Part shown: one piece after another, positions 34,810 to 43,089 of the stretch
How positions within the stretch are numbered: the stretch's first letter is position 1
Layout of the letters: each line of letters starts with the position of its first letter
Assembly: GCA_964615365.1 (NCBI GenBank)
Contig: CAZTOU010000023.1
Coordinates: 1-64,000, forward strand
Direction: 5' to 3'
DNA length: 64,000 nt
DNA from: CAVXZE01 sp964615365
GTDB lineage: Bacteria > Myxococcota_A > UBA9160 > UBA6930
Made by a program: the position numbers and the translations under genes
The notes under the pieces: model-generated
Told to the model about the DNA's origin: nothing
Database searches by the model: none
Seen by the model: only the letters and a program-made list of their open reading frames with translations

Positions 34810-35547
34810 TCAAATCACCAACCCGCCATTGATGCCGATGACCTGCCCATGAATATACATGTTCTCTTCACTGCAGAGGAAATCCACCACCGCGGCGACG
34901 TCCTCGGTGTTCCCGAGCCGCTGGAGGGGAATGAGGGGAAGGATCTTGTCTTTGGGGACGTCGTCGGTCATGTCCGTCTCGATCATGCCCGGAGCGACCA
35001 CGTTGACGATGATGTTCCGCTTCCCCACCTCCCGCGCCAGCGCCTTGGAGGCTCCGATGAGTCCGGATTTCGACGCCGAGTAGTTGACCTGGCCCGGGTG
35101 TCCGGTCTGGCCGGACGCCGAGGAGACGGTCACGATGCGTCCCCGCCTGACCCGAAGCATCGAGAACAGCACCGAGCGCATCACGTTGTAGAATCCGTCG
35201 AGATTGGTGGAGAGCACCGCGTCCCACTCCTCCTTGGACATCCACATCAAGAGGTTGTCCCTGGTGATGCCGGCGTTGAACACCACCGCGTCCGGGGGGC
35301 GTTCCTCGGACCTCTCCTCCAGCGCCGCCCTGGTTTCCTCGAAGTCGGAGACGTCGAAAGCCAGGGTTTCGCAGGACCTGCCGATCCCCTCGATCTCCTC
35401 CTTCACGCTCTCTGCCGCGGCGTGATTGCCTCGATAGGTCACCCAGGTATCGAAGCCCGAACGGGCGAGACGCAGTGCGATCGCGCGCCCGATCCCCCGG
35501 CTCCCCCCGACGATCAAGGCGGTCTTTCCGTTACCACCATGCTCCAT
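34810..35547 (-). CDS. 3-oxoacyl-ACP reductase (FabG/ApeQ-like)
   Basis: A 245-residue short-chain dehydrogenase with the cofactor motif 'ALIVGGSRGIGRAIAL', 'FNAGITRDNLL', the catalytic 'VSSASGQTG' Ser and 'NYSASKSGLIG' Tyr-Lys pair, and the FabG-type ending 'GQVIGINGGLVI'. It reduces the 3-oxoacyl-ACP formed by the ketosynthases, presumably with NADPH. It is the only ketoreductase in the locus and no enoyl reductase is present, so dehydrated chains should stay unsaturated unless other enzymes act. A strong hairpin lies in the 102-nt gap upstream. Confidence 0.93.
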   Translation of the reverse strand: MEHGGNGKTALIVGGSRGIGRAIALRLARSGFDTWVTYRGNHAAAESVKEEIEGIGRSCETLAFDVSDFEETRAALEERSEERPPDAVVFNAGITRDNLLMWMSKEEWDAVLSTNLDGFYNVMRSVLFSMLRVRRGRIVTVSSASGQTGHPGQVNYSASKSGLIGASKALAREVGKRNIIVNVVAPGMIETDMTDDVPKDKILPLIPLQRLGNTEDVAAVVDFLCSEENMYIHGQVIGINGGLVI

Positions 35548-35592
35548 CGAATTCCCCTGCCCAGGACTCCCAGGATCAAGCCCTGCCGAGAA

Positions 35593-35634
35593 GGCGGCGC
35601 CTCACGGGGCGACCGCTCCCGGCCCGGCGCCGCC
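35593..35634 (-). promoter_or_regulatory. Strong intergenic hairpin between HemW-like gene and fabG-like gene
   Basis: GGCGGCGCC (35593-35601) and its exact complement GGCGCCGCC (35626-35634) form a 9-bp all-GC stem. A nested CGGG/CCCG stem lies inside the loop. It lies in the 102-nt gap within the leftward operon and has no T-tract. It could be an mRNA-processing or stability element or a partial terminator that lowers expression of the downstream genes. Confidence 0.5.
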
Positions 35635-35649
35635 CTCCGCCTCGAACGT

Positions 35650-37053
35650 CTACCTGCTCTCCAGATCCTTTCGCCGCAAGGCCAATCTCTCGGTGAAGCC
35701 ACCAGAAGAGTGCGAGAGCCGCTTGTGCTCCGCACCATGTCCACCATCTCCCACGGCCTCGTCCATGATGAAGCAGCACACGTCTTCCACGAAGTAGCGA
35801 CCGTATCTGGTCAGCTTGATCGACGAGTCGCCGAGCTCGACACAATCCGACTCGCCCAGTCGGTCCAGCAGCGAAGAAAACACCTCCACCGCATTCTCGC
35901 CGAAGCGTCTCGCGAAGTCCTCCAGGTCCAGACCGTCCCGAACCTGCAGATTCAGGAAGAGCGATCTGTACATCTGCTCCTTCTTGTTCAATACCATGGA
36001 TCTCGCGATCGGTGGCAGGCCCTTCTCGATGAGTCGAAGGTACAGGTACAGATCTTCATGTTTGTCGCAGCAGATGCTCTTCGTGTGAGATCTCGATCGC
36101 GATCCCAGGGACAGGAAAGGCGTTTCCTTCAGCCAGAGGTATCGATACGGGAAGCGATTATCAGGAGTAAAGCTCCCGTTCTGTTCGTACCCGTTCTCTT
36201 CCATCCACTCATGCGTCTGATATGTCATCCAGAACAACGCATCGTCTTCGACGAGAAGATCGGGATTCGCTCGGAAGAGCGCCATCGCCTGAGGATTGAC
36301 GATTTCATGTCGCATGTACTCGATCGAGTCCGGAGCGATGTCACCCAGGATCTCGAGATCCCTTTGCACGCTCTCCAGGGACTGCCCAGGGAGACCCGTC
36401 ATCATGTCGAGATTGGTCGCCAACCCCAGCTGCCTGGCTTTCCGGATGGTCTCCTTCACCTGCGACGCGCGGTGGAATCTCCTGCACAGCTTCAGAACCT
36501 CGGCGTCGAAGGTCTGACATCCGATGCTGATCCTGTTGATTCCGAGGCGTGCGAGCTCGCCGAGCCGGTCGTTCCCGAGAACGTCCTTGATGTGGGCCTC
36601 ACAGGTGATGTTGCAGTTCTCCGAGAAGCGGACCGAGGAGGTGAGCTTCTGGATGATCTGTCGTATCGCGTCGTTTGAAAACGAGGTCGGTGTTCCACCT
36701 CCAAGATATAGACATTTTACAGCGATTTCGTCGAATATTGTACAGGACGAATAGATGTCTATTTCTTCGAGGATACGCTCGAGATATTTCTCTTGGCCTT
36801 CTCCATGAGATGTTTGAGGAAATGCGTTGCAGAATACGCACTCTGAAGAGCAGTAAGGAAGGTGGACATAGAGTAGCATCCCATCCTCACCCTTCAGGCT
36901 CTTCGCCATCTCCCCGAGCAACCCCTTCCCTTCCCGGGGGCTGACCATGGTGAATCTTTGGGGAATGGAGAAATCGGGAAAGCTCTTGGTGTAGTCCAAT
37001 AACCCGTAGAAAAGGTTCGTTCTGATCCTGCGAAGGGAATCGTTCGTTTCCAT
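35650..37053 (-). CDS. HemW/HemN-like radical SAM protein of the biosynthetic locus
   Basis: A 467-residue protein of the coproporphyrinogen-oxidase-like radical SAM family. The cluster motif is 'YVHLPYCSSECVFCNAF' (Cys68, Cys72, Cys75), followed by 'CLYLGGGTPTSFS', 'RISIGCQTFD' and 'GLATNLDMMTGLPGQ', all characteristic of HemN/HemW. The usual 'CxxCxC' extra Cys is absent (Phe and Asn in its place). The first 60 residues and the C-terminal winged-helix-like part are longer than in HemW. As the first gene of the 20-gene leftward operon it is probably not a haem enzyme but a cluster-specific radical enzyme, for example a methylase, cyclase or cofactor chaperone. Its 5' third (about 36690-36830) is visibly AT-richer than its surroundings. 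Confidence 0.85.
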   Translation of the reverse strand: METNDSLRRIRTNLFYGLLDYTKSFPDFSIPQRFTMVSPREGKGLLGEMAKSLKGEDGMLLYVHLPYCSSECVFCNAFPQTSHGEGQEKYLERILEEIDIYSSCTIFDEIAVKCLYLGGGTPTSFSNDAIRQIIQKLTSSVRFSENCNITCEAHIKDVLGNDRLGELARLGINRISIGCQTFDAEVLKLCRRFHRASQVKETIRKARQLGLATNLDMMTGLPGQSLESVQRDLEILGDIAPDSIEYMRHEIVNPQAMALFRANPDLLVEDDALFWMTYQTHEWMEENGYEQNGSFTPDNRFPYRYLWLKETPFLSLGSRSRSHTKSICCDKHEDLYLYLRLIEKGLPPIARSMVLNKKEQMYRSLFLNLQVRDGLDLEDFARRFGENAVEVFSSLLDRLGESDCVELGDSSIKLTRYGRYFVEDVCCFIMDEAVGDGGHGAEHKRLSHSSGGFTERLALRRKDLESR

Positions 37054-37210
37054 CGGTGTTCTCGGCAGTCGTTAGCTTGGCCCATCACCGGTGGGCTGCA
37101 AGGCCTTCCCGCAAGTGGCCGTTCTTGTACGGCAATCGGCCCCGGCGAGGCGGAACCGCCGCACCCCTCGGCTCCTCTACCCGCCGCCGGTGATTTGATA
37201 CTCTACCGCC
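37054..37210. promoter_or_regulatory. Divergent control region of the biosynthetic locus
   Basis: This 157-nt region separates the 20-gene leftward operon from the rightward arm and must hold promoters for both. An extended-10-like TTTGATACT lies just before the rightward ACP gene, and a short palindrome CACCGGTG (37087-37094) could be a regulator site. I cannot assign -35 boxes with confidence. No regulator gene is encoded inside the locus. Confidence 0.5.
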
Positions 37211-37462
37211 ATGCGCGAGATGAGTCTCACGGAGATCGAGGACCTGCTAATCACGGAGGTGGCCAACATCCTGTCGATCGATCCGACCGAGGTTGCGGTC
37301 GACGCTCCTCTCCACTCGCTCGGAATGACCTCGATGGCGTTCGTCGAGCTCCTGGTGGTCATCGAGAAGGCCTTCGACCTGAAGCTCATCGAGACGGACC
37401 TCCGCAAGGAGGATTTCAGCGCGATCGGCTCTCTCGCAGCCCGCATCAGCCAGATGACGTAG
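37211..37462 (+). CDS. Acyl/peptidyl carrier protein
   Basis: An 83-residue carrier protein with Ser41 in 'APLHSLGMTSMAFVELLVV'. The 'LGMTSM' motif replaces the ACP 'DSL' and is more like carrier proteins associated with NRPS-type or loading modules. It is the first gene of the rightward arm, 8 nt upstream of a condensation-domain-like protein, with an AMP ligase two genes further on. I infer that the ligase loads this carrier and the condensation-like enzyme uses it as donor. It differs from the two ACPs of the leftward arm. Confidence 0.9.
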   Translation: MREMSLTEIEDLLITEVANILSIDPTEVAVDAPLHSLGMTSMAFVELLVVIEKAFDLKLIETDLRKEDFSAIGSLAARISQMT

Positions 37463-37470
37463 TTCATCCA

Positions 37471-38790
37471 ATGGTGGACATCCCCTTCTCCAGGAGCAAG
37501 CACTACCTGACGGGGATCGACTGGGTCCTTCACGCCTTCGACTACATGAACAAGAGAGCCACGGGCGCAGGGAACGCCTTTCAGATCGTCATGGAGCTCG
37601 AGGGCGTTCCCGCGGAGGGCGAGCTTCGCGACTCCATCGACGGATTCGTCAAGAAGTTCCCCCTTCTCGGCGGAAGGCCCCGGCGCGACTACAACCTCGC
37701 TCCCTACTGGGAGATCCCTTCGCGGACAGACGAGTCCGTATGGTCCCTCGACGTTCACCGCCTCGAGGATGGTGAGGACGCCTTCCCCCTCCTGGAGCGA
37801 CTCGCCAACGTTCCCTTTGGCAGCGATCGGGAGCACCTGGCCTTCTCTCTCCTCCGTGCCGGAGAGAACAGCCATGTCGCCGTGAAGTTCGACCACCGGC
37901 TCTTCGACGCTCACGGCGCGGAGGCGTTTCTCGGGATGCTCCAGCAGGATTCGGAGAAGGGGGGAGCCTGTAGCTGGGAGCCGCCCCCTCCCGAGCCCGC
38001 CCATCTCAGTGAGTGGCGGAGCAAGTTCGAATCGGGCAGACACGTCAACCGGTCCTTCCTGGGAATGGGAAACGACGCGCCACTACTCTCCCTGCCCTTC
38101 GATCCCACGCCGATCCGACAGGGATTCAGGTTCAGCGCAATCCCCTTTACCGAACAACAGAGCCTGGAGCTCATCGAGAGGGCAGAGAACGAGGCCGGGT
38201 ACCTCATGGCCATGCCCTACACCATGGCGCTTGCCGTGCAGGCCCTTCACGCGGTCTTTTCCGACCGGGGCATCGGTGAGGGCGACTACGTGGTTCCCGT
38301 GACCATGGACACCCGCCCGCCGAGCCGGGGCCCACAGGACGTGTTCTTCAATCACGTGTCGCTCCTTCTGTTTCGGATTCGACCCAGCGAAGTGGACGAC
38401 TTCCCCGCTCTCGTCACCTCCATCAAGCGGCAGCTGTACGAGCAGGCCAGGACCGGGTTGGCGCGCCACCTGTTGGATGCGAGCCTCCTGATGCGGATCG
38501 TCCCTCTGCCGCTCTTGAGCTCCCTGCTCTCATACTTTCTCAAGGAGAAGATCGGCTCGTTCTGCTTCTCCTTTCTGGGAGATACCGGGCAGATGCCGAC
38601 CCGATTCATGGGGAAGAAGGTTCGCCGGAGTCATCACATGATGCGGATCCCCATACCGCCCGGCCTCGGGGTGTTCTTTCACCACTCCCATCGAAGACTC
38701 GATGTCTGTCTCTCCTACGCTCATGGCCTCTTCACCGAAGACGAGGTGGATACGGTCTTGGACGTCCTCGAGTCCAGGCTGGCGGTGTGA
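37471..38790 (+). CDS. Condensation-domain-like acyltransferase
   Basis: A 439-residue protein with the two-lobed chloramphenicol-acetyltransferase/condensation fold pattern. The active-site motif 'VAVKFDHRLFDAHGAEAFL' gives Asp141-His142-x3-Asp146, that is HxxxD with the first His of the NRPS 'HHxxxDG' replaced by Asp. 'GDYVVPVTMDTRPPSRGPQDVFFNHV' resembles the later conserved C-domain block. Such free-standing enzymes transfer an acyl or aminoacyl group from a carrier protein to a hydroxyl or amine. It is encoded between the carrier protein and an FAD oxidoreductase (4-nt GTGA overlap). It may join the chain to its acceptor; the acceptor is unknown. Confidence 0.75.
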   Translation: MVDIPFSRSKHYLTGIDWVLHAFDYMNKRATGAGNAFQIVMELEGVPAEGELRDSIDGFVKKFPLLGGRPRRDYNLAPYWEIPSRTDESVWSLDVHRLEDGEDAFPLLERLANVPFGSDREHLAFSLLRAGENSHVAVKFDHRLFDAHGAEAFLGMLQQDSEKGGACSWEPPPPEPAHLSEWRSKFESGRHVNRSFLGMGNDAPLLSLPFDPTPIRQGFRFSAIPFTEQQSLELIERAENEAGYLMAMPYTMALAVQALHAVFSDRGIGEGDYVVPVTMDTRPPSRGPQDVFFNHVSLLLFRIRPSEVDDFPALVTSIKRQLYEQARTGLARHLLDASLLMRIVPLPLLSSLLSYFLKEKIGSFCFSFLGDTGQMPTRFMGKKVRRSHHMMRIPIPPGLGVFFHHSHRRLDVCLSYAHGLFTEDEVDTVLDVLESRLAV

Positions 38791-39980
38791 CGTCGCGCGG
38801 GCGCGTGACATGCGACGTGCTGGTGGTTGGCGGCGGAGTCACCGGCACCAGCGCCGCCGTTCGCGCAGCCCGCGAGAACGCGCACACGATCCTGATCGAA
38901 CGGGACGCTTCTCCCGGCGGAGTCGCCGTAGCGGGCATGCACCGCTTCATCTGTGGGCTGTACCCCAACGGAGCCGAGATGCCGGAGGAGACCCTCAATG
39001 GAGGAATCGCCGCCGAGATCTGCAGCAGTCTGAACGGGCTGGCTCCGGAAATGCGAGTTCAGCGAATGGGCAAGGTCCACGTCCTGCCGTTCTCCACCCC
39101 CCACCTCGCTTCCACGCTTCGATCCCTCACCGAGGGCGAGGGTGAACTCGAGGCCTTCTACGACACGGAGGCGATCTCGGTCGAAATGGAGCGGAATGCC
39201 ATCGCCTCGGTCACCGCCCGGCACCAGGGCGGGAAGCTCGACATCATTCCCCGATCCGTCGTCGACTGCAGCGGCGATGGAGTCGTCATTCGAATGAGCG
39301 GCGCTCCGTATCAGGCGACCCCAGCCGACCGCTCACAGCTCGCCGGGTACGGCTTCCGGGTGAAGGGGCTGCGGGATCCCGACGAGATGCTTCCGCTCCG
39401 CGTCCCCTACTCTCTCACCAAGGCGGTGTCGGAAGAGAAGCTGCCGCCCCATCTCAGATTCACGACCTACACGCCCGGCGACGATCCGGATGAGGGATAC
39501 TGTCGGCTCAATGTCCCGCCGTCGGGGGGCGACAGGAACGAGCGGGCGCGAAACGATGCGCTGCTGGTACACCGCCACCTCTCGCGAGACCTGGACCCAT
39601 TCAAGAGCTCCTACATCGCGGAGATGTCTCCCAGGGTGGTCGACCGGGAGGGTCCTCGAATCGGCGGCGAGTACACGCTGACCGTGGACGACGTGCTCAC
39701 GGCGAGGAAGTTCCCCGATGGTGTGGTCCGGAATGCCTGGCCGATCGAGCTCTGGGATCAGGAGAAGGGGCCCTCCCACCAGTACCTGGAGCCGGGCGAG
39801 TACCACGAGATACCGCTCCGCTGCCTCAAGCCGCTTGCGATCGCAAACTGCTGGTGTGCGGGCCGCTGCATATCGGCGACCCGCGAGGCGCTCGGATCGA
39901 CCCGGGTCATCGGAACCTGTGTATCTCTCGGCGAGGAGGCCAGCCGTGCCGCTGCGCGAAGCCTCGGAAGCAGTCGATGA
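38787..39980 (+). CDS. FAD-dependent oxidoreductase (FAD_oxidored-like)
   Basis: A 397-residue flavoprotein with 'CDVLVVGGGVTGTSAAVRAA' (FAD Rossmann motif, residues 9-28) and 'LIERDASPGGVAVAGMHRFI', which matches the PF12831-type family. A C-terminal 'NCWCAGRCISATREALGSTRV' completes the flavin site and holds two cysteines. Members are poorly characterised dehydrogenases, some linked to halogenase-like or reductase chemistry. It starts at GTG within a 4-nt overlap with the condensation-like gene, and its stop overlaps the AMP ligase start by 4 nt. It is therefore part of one translationally coupled module. Its substrate is probably the carrier-bound building block of that module (inference). 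Confidence 0.8.
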   Translation: MTSRGRVTCDVLVVGGGVTGTSAAVRAARENAHTILIERDASPGGVAVAGMHRFICGLYPNGAEMPEETLNGGIAAEICSSLNGLAPEMRVQRMGKVHVLPFSTPHLASTLRSLTEGEGELEAFYDTEAISVEMERNAIASVTARHQGGKLDIIPRSVVDCSGDGVVIRMSGAPYQATPADRSQLAGYGFRVKGLRDPDEMLPLRVPYSLTKAVSEEKLPPHLRFTTYTPGDDPDEGYCRLNVPPSGGDRNERARNDALLVHRHLSRDLDPFKSSYIAEMSPRVVDREGPRIGGEYTLTVDDVLTARKFPDGVVRNAWPIELWDQEKGPSHQYLEPGEYHEIPLRCLKPLAIANCWCAGRCISATREALGSTRVIGTCVSLGEEASRAAARSLGSSR

Positions 39981-41431
39981 ACATCTACGCCGTGATCAGA
40001 GAGGAAACCGCCGGCCTCCTGGAACGCGCCGCGGTCATCGAAGGTGATCGCACCGTCTCCTACGGAGAGCTGTTTCGTCTGGTGGACGCAATCACCCACG
40101 AGCTCAGGGAGTCCGGTGTCGCTCCACATCAGAGAATTGCACTGTCGTGCGCCGACAGCGTCGAACACATCGCCGTCAGCCTCGCCGTCTTGTCTCTGGG
40201 GGCGGCGATCGTTCCGCTTTCCTCGTCTCACTCCCGAGCCGAGGTGAGCGCAGTTCTGGAAGAGCTCGACGTCTCCCTCTTGATCTCCGACAAAGAGGTG
40301 ATGCCCCCAGACCCCGGCGGCCCCCCCCCTTCGCTCCGTGCCTCTTCGAGGACCCTGCTTCTACATCGCCGCGCAGCCCAGGAGAACCTTCCAGAAGACT
40401 ACTACGCGATGAATCCCGCCTTCATCCGCTTCTCCTCGGGCACCACCGGCGCGAGCAAGGGCGTACTGCTCTCCCATGAGACCATCGTGGAGCGAACGGA
40501 TGCGGCCGATAGAGCGCTGAACGTGACCAGCGATGACCGGGTGATCTGGGTCCTCTCCATGAGCTATCACTTCGTGGTCAGCATCCTGCTCTTCCTTCGG
40601 CGAGCCGCGACGATCGTGCTCTGCGGCGACGAGTTTCCCTCCTCCCTCCTCGACGGGCTCGTCCGGAGACGGGGGACCTTCATCTACGCCTCTCCCTTTC
40701 ACTATCGGCTGATCACGAGCTCGAGCATGTTCCCGGAGGATGCCTTTGCCGACATCAGGCTCGCGGTGTCCACCTCGATGCGACTGCCCAACACCGACGC
40801 GCGGGGGTTTGCCGAGAGATTCGGGGTCGAGCTGACGGAGGCATACGGCATCATCGAGGTGGGTCTTCCCTTCGTCAACCGTTCCCGCGACCCCGAGAAG
40901 AGGGGCTCCGTCGGGAGCATCCTTCCCGACTATGAAGCGAGAATCGAGAGTCCCAACGCCGAGGGGATCGGGGACGTGTATCTCCGAGGAAGGGGGATGT
41001 TCGATGCGTACGTCTCTCCCTGGCGCGGTCGGGATCAGGCTCTCAGGGACGGATGGTTCAAGACCGGCGACCTCGGCAGAATCGATTCGGACGGCTTCCT
41101 GTTTCTCGTCGGGAGAGTGAGCAATGTGATCAATTTCGCGGGGATGAAGGTCTTCCCGGACGAGGTGGAGTCCGTGCTGAACCAGCATCCCGCCGTGAGG
41201 GAATCCCTCGTCTACGCGACGGCGCACCCCCAGTACGGAGAGCTCCCCTGCGCCGATATCGTTCCGTCCGGTGAGGCCGACGCAGCCGAGCTGGACACGA
41301 CCGGGATACGCCGGTTCTGTTACCGACGTCTGGCTTCGTACAAGGTCCCGAAGGAGTTCCGCCGGGTAGCGCGGCTGGAGAAGACGGCGAGCGGCAAGCT
41401 CAAGAGGTGGAAGCAGACTCCCGAACGCTAG
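39977..41431 (+). CDS. AMP-dependent acyl/aryl-acid ligase
   Basis: A 484-residue member of the ANL superfamily. The P-loop 'IRFSSGTTGASKGVLLSHE', 'TEAYGIIEVG', 'FKTGDLGRIDSDGFLFLVGR' and 'VARLEKTASGKLKRW' with the catalytic Lys are all present. It activates a carboxylic acid as acyl-AMP and loads it on CoA or a carrier protein, probably the product of the gene at 37211. In aryl polyene loci the corresponding ligase activates an aryl starter, but no aromatic-acid synthesis gene is visible here, so the starter is unknown. The ATG overlaps the preceding stop (ATGA). It is followed by 141 nt with a new promoter. Confidence 0.9.
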   Translation: MNIYAVIREETAGLLERAAVIEGDRTVSYGELFRLVDAITHELRESGVAPHQRIALSCADSVEHIAVSLAVLSLGAAIVPLSSSHSRAEVSAVLEELDVSLLISDKEVMPPDPGGPPPSLRASSRTLLLHRRAAQENLPEDYYAMNPAFIRFSSGTTGASKGVLLSHETIVERTDAADRALNVTSDDRVIWVLSMSYHFVVSILLFLRRAATIVLCGDEFPSSLLDGLVRRRGTFIYASPFHYRLITSSSMFPEDAFADIRLAVSTSMRLPNTDARGFAERFGVELTEAYGIIEVGLPFVNRSRDPEKRGSVGSILPDYEARIESPNAEGIGDVYLRGRGMFDAYVSPWRGRDQALRDGWFKTGDLGRIDSDGFLFLVGRVSNVINFAGMKVFPDEVESVLNQHPAVRESLVYATAHPQYGELPCADIVPSGEADAAELDTTGIRRFCYRRLASYKVPKEFRRVARLEKTASGKLKRWKQTPER

Positions 41432-41510
41432 TTGACTGTTCGGTAGAAGGGTTGCGCGGGATCCCGGCTCCGGGGTCCGGGGAGGACGTCCAACGACCGG
41501 CCGTGCGGCA

Positions 41511-41538
41511 TTGATTCCTGAGACCCTTGGCGTAGAAT
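41511..41538 (+). promoter_or_regulatory. Sigma-70-like promoter
   Basis: TTGATT (41511-41516), a 16-nt spacer and TAGAAT (41533-41538) lie about 35 nt before the next ATG. This suggests the last two radical SAM genes can be transcribed separately from the carrier/ligase module. Confidence 0.6.
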
Positions 41539-41572
41539 CAGCTTAGGACCTCCTCGGGAGTAACCGTCTCTC

Positions 41573-43006
41573 ATGAACGTCCTCCTGGTGAGACCGCACG
41601 CGAGCTTGCCGACCTCCCGGTGGCTGCAGTCCATGCTGCTGCTCGAGCCGTATGCCCAGGAGTTGATCGCCGGAGCGGTTTGCGATCCGCATGACGTCAG
41701 GATCTGCGACCTCGCGGTGGAGAAGAAGCCCCTTGCGGCGCTTCGACGGACCTTGCGGGAGTACCGCCCCGACCTGATCGGCTTCGGCGGCTTCTCGGGC
41801 CAGATTCGCACCAACCAGGAGCTGGCCGCCATCGCCAAGGAGGAACGGCCGGAGGCAGTGACCTGTCTCGGCGGGATTCACGCCTCCAGTATTCCCGCGG
41901 AATGCAAGTACCCGGATCTGTTCGATCTGATCGTGCGCGGAGACGGCGTCTCGGCGATCAAGGAGATCATCGCTTCCATGGACGCGGGCCGGTCCCTGCC
42001 GGAGTCGGAGTGCATCCTGCCGACCGCGTCGCCCAACTTCGACCAGCTCGCCGCCCAGAGACCGCCGCTGCTGCATCCAGACGGCATCCATACCCGGCCG
42101 CGCCGTGACCTCGTGGACATGTCGAAGTACTTCTGTATCTGCTACGGCGAGCCGGGGCAGAGGATGGAGACGCTGTTCCCGAGGATTGCCTGTGTGCGAA
42201 CCAGCGTCGGCTGCCCGAACCGCTGCAGCTTCTGCGTCGTCCACTTCCTCGCCAACGGGAAGTACCTGCAGCGCGAAGTCGAAGACGTGGTCGATGAAAT
42301 CGCTTCGCTGCCGCAGGAGTACATCTACTTCGTCGACGACGAGACCTTCATCAACACCAAGCGCATGAAGCGCATGGCCGAGCTGCTGATCGAACGGGGC
42401 GTCAAGAAGAAGTACCTCTCCTGGGCCAGAAGCGACACCGTCTGCAAACACCCCGAGCTCTTCGCTTTGTGGAAGGAGGCGGGCCTGGAGTTCGTCTACG
42501 TCGGGTTCGAGTCGCTCAGGGAAGAGGATCTGGACGAATACAACAAGAACGCGACGCCCTCGCAGAACCGGAAGGCTCGCGAGATCCTGAGGGACCTCGA
42601 TCTCAACATCCACGCTGCGCTGATGGTCCACCCGGATTTCGACGAGAGCGGGTTCCTGGGCGTCCAGGAGGCGATCAAGGAGCTCGGCCCCGCGGAATTC
42701 GCCTTCACCATTCTCTCGCCCCCGCCCGGGACCGAGGCCTTCGCCGCTGCGCGCGACGAGATGATCTGCGACGACCCCTTCCTGTACTACGACTGCCTGC
42801 ACACCATCCTGCCGACCAAGCTGCCGTTGAACCGCTTCTACCGCTACTTCTCGATCCTCTACGCTCTGGGCGCGAAACACATGCCGCCGCGGGTCAACAA
42901 GGTCAGGGTGCCCTTCTGGGACCTCGTCCGAGTCCTCTTCGGCGGGGCCAAGTTCGGCTGGCACATCCGCCGCCTCTACCGGGATTACGACCGGAACTAC
43001 TGGTGA
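41573..43006 (+). CDS. B12-binding-type radical SAM protein
   Basis: A 477-residue protein. Residues 1-150 form a cobalamin-binding-like domain ('MNVLLVRPHASLPTSRWL', 'DLIGFGGFSGQIRTNQEL', 'VTCLGGIHAS', 'DLIVRGDGVSAIKE') without the DxHxxG ligand motif. The radical SAM cluster Cys214, Cys218 and Cys221 lie in 'TSVGCPNRCSFCVVHFLANG'. The overall plan resembles hopanoid/lipid-modifying B12 radical SAM methylases such as the HpnR type, which methylate unactivated sp3 carbons. The C-terminal basic helical region could contact membrane. It has its own promoter and is followed closely by a second B12-type gene. Function within the locus is inferred from position. Confidence 0.87.
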   Translation: MNVLLVRPHASLPTSRWLQSMLLLEPYAQELIAGAVCDPHDVRICDLAVEKKPLAALRRTLREYRPDLIGFGGFSGQIRTNQELAAIAKEERPEAVTCLGGIHASSIPAECKYPDLFDLIVRGDGVSAIKEIIASMDAGRSLPESECILPTASPNFDQLAAQRPPLLHPDGIHTRPRRDLVDMSKYFCICYGEPGQRMETLFPRIACVRTSVGCPNRCSFCVVHFLANGKYLQREVEDVVDEIASLPQEYIYFVDDETFINTKRMKRMAELLIERGVKKKYLSWARSDTVCKHPELFALWKEAGLEFVYVGFESLREEDLDEYNKNATPSQNRKAREILRDLDLNIHAALMVHPDFDESGFLGVQEAIKELGPAEFAFTILSPPPGTEAFAAARDEMICDDPFLYYDCLHTILPTKLPLNRFYRYFSILYALGAKHMPPRVNKVRVPFWDLVRVLFGGAKFGWHIRRLYRDYDRNYW

Positions 43007-43089
43007 GATTCGTCTCGGAGCGGAGCCGGAATCCCGACTCGCGACGGACAGGGGACGACTGGAGGATGCCGGGAGACAGAGCTTCGCGC

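Noticed and set aside
34762..36678. A 638-codon open frame on the plus strand
   Set aside because: It lies entirely opposite the FabG-like and HemW-like genes, which have complete families and motifs. The plus-strand translation is Arg/His/Asp-rich without any domain, as expected for an antisense shadow in GC-rich DNA.
16195..37053. Calling the locus a standard aryl polyene cluster
   Set aside because: The core genes fit, but there is no aromatic starter synthesis, ammonia-lyase or methyltransferase of the usual type. The CrtI-like and multiple radical SAM genes are not part of ordinary aryl polyene loci.
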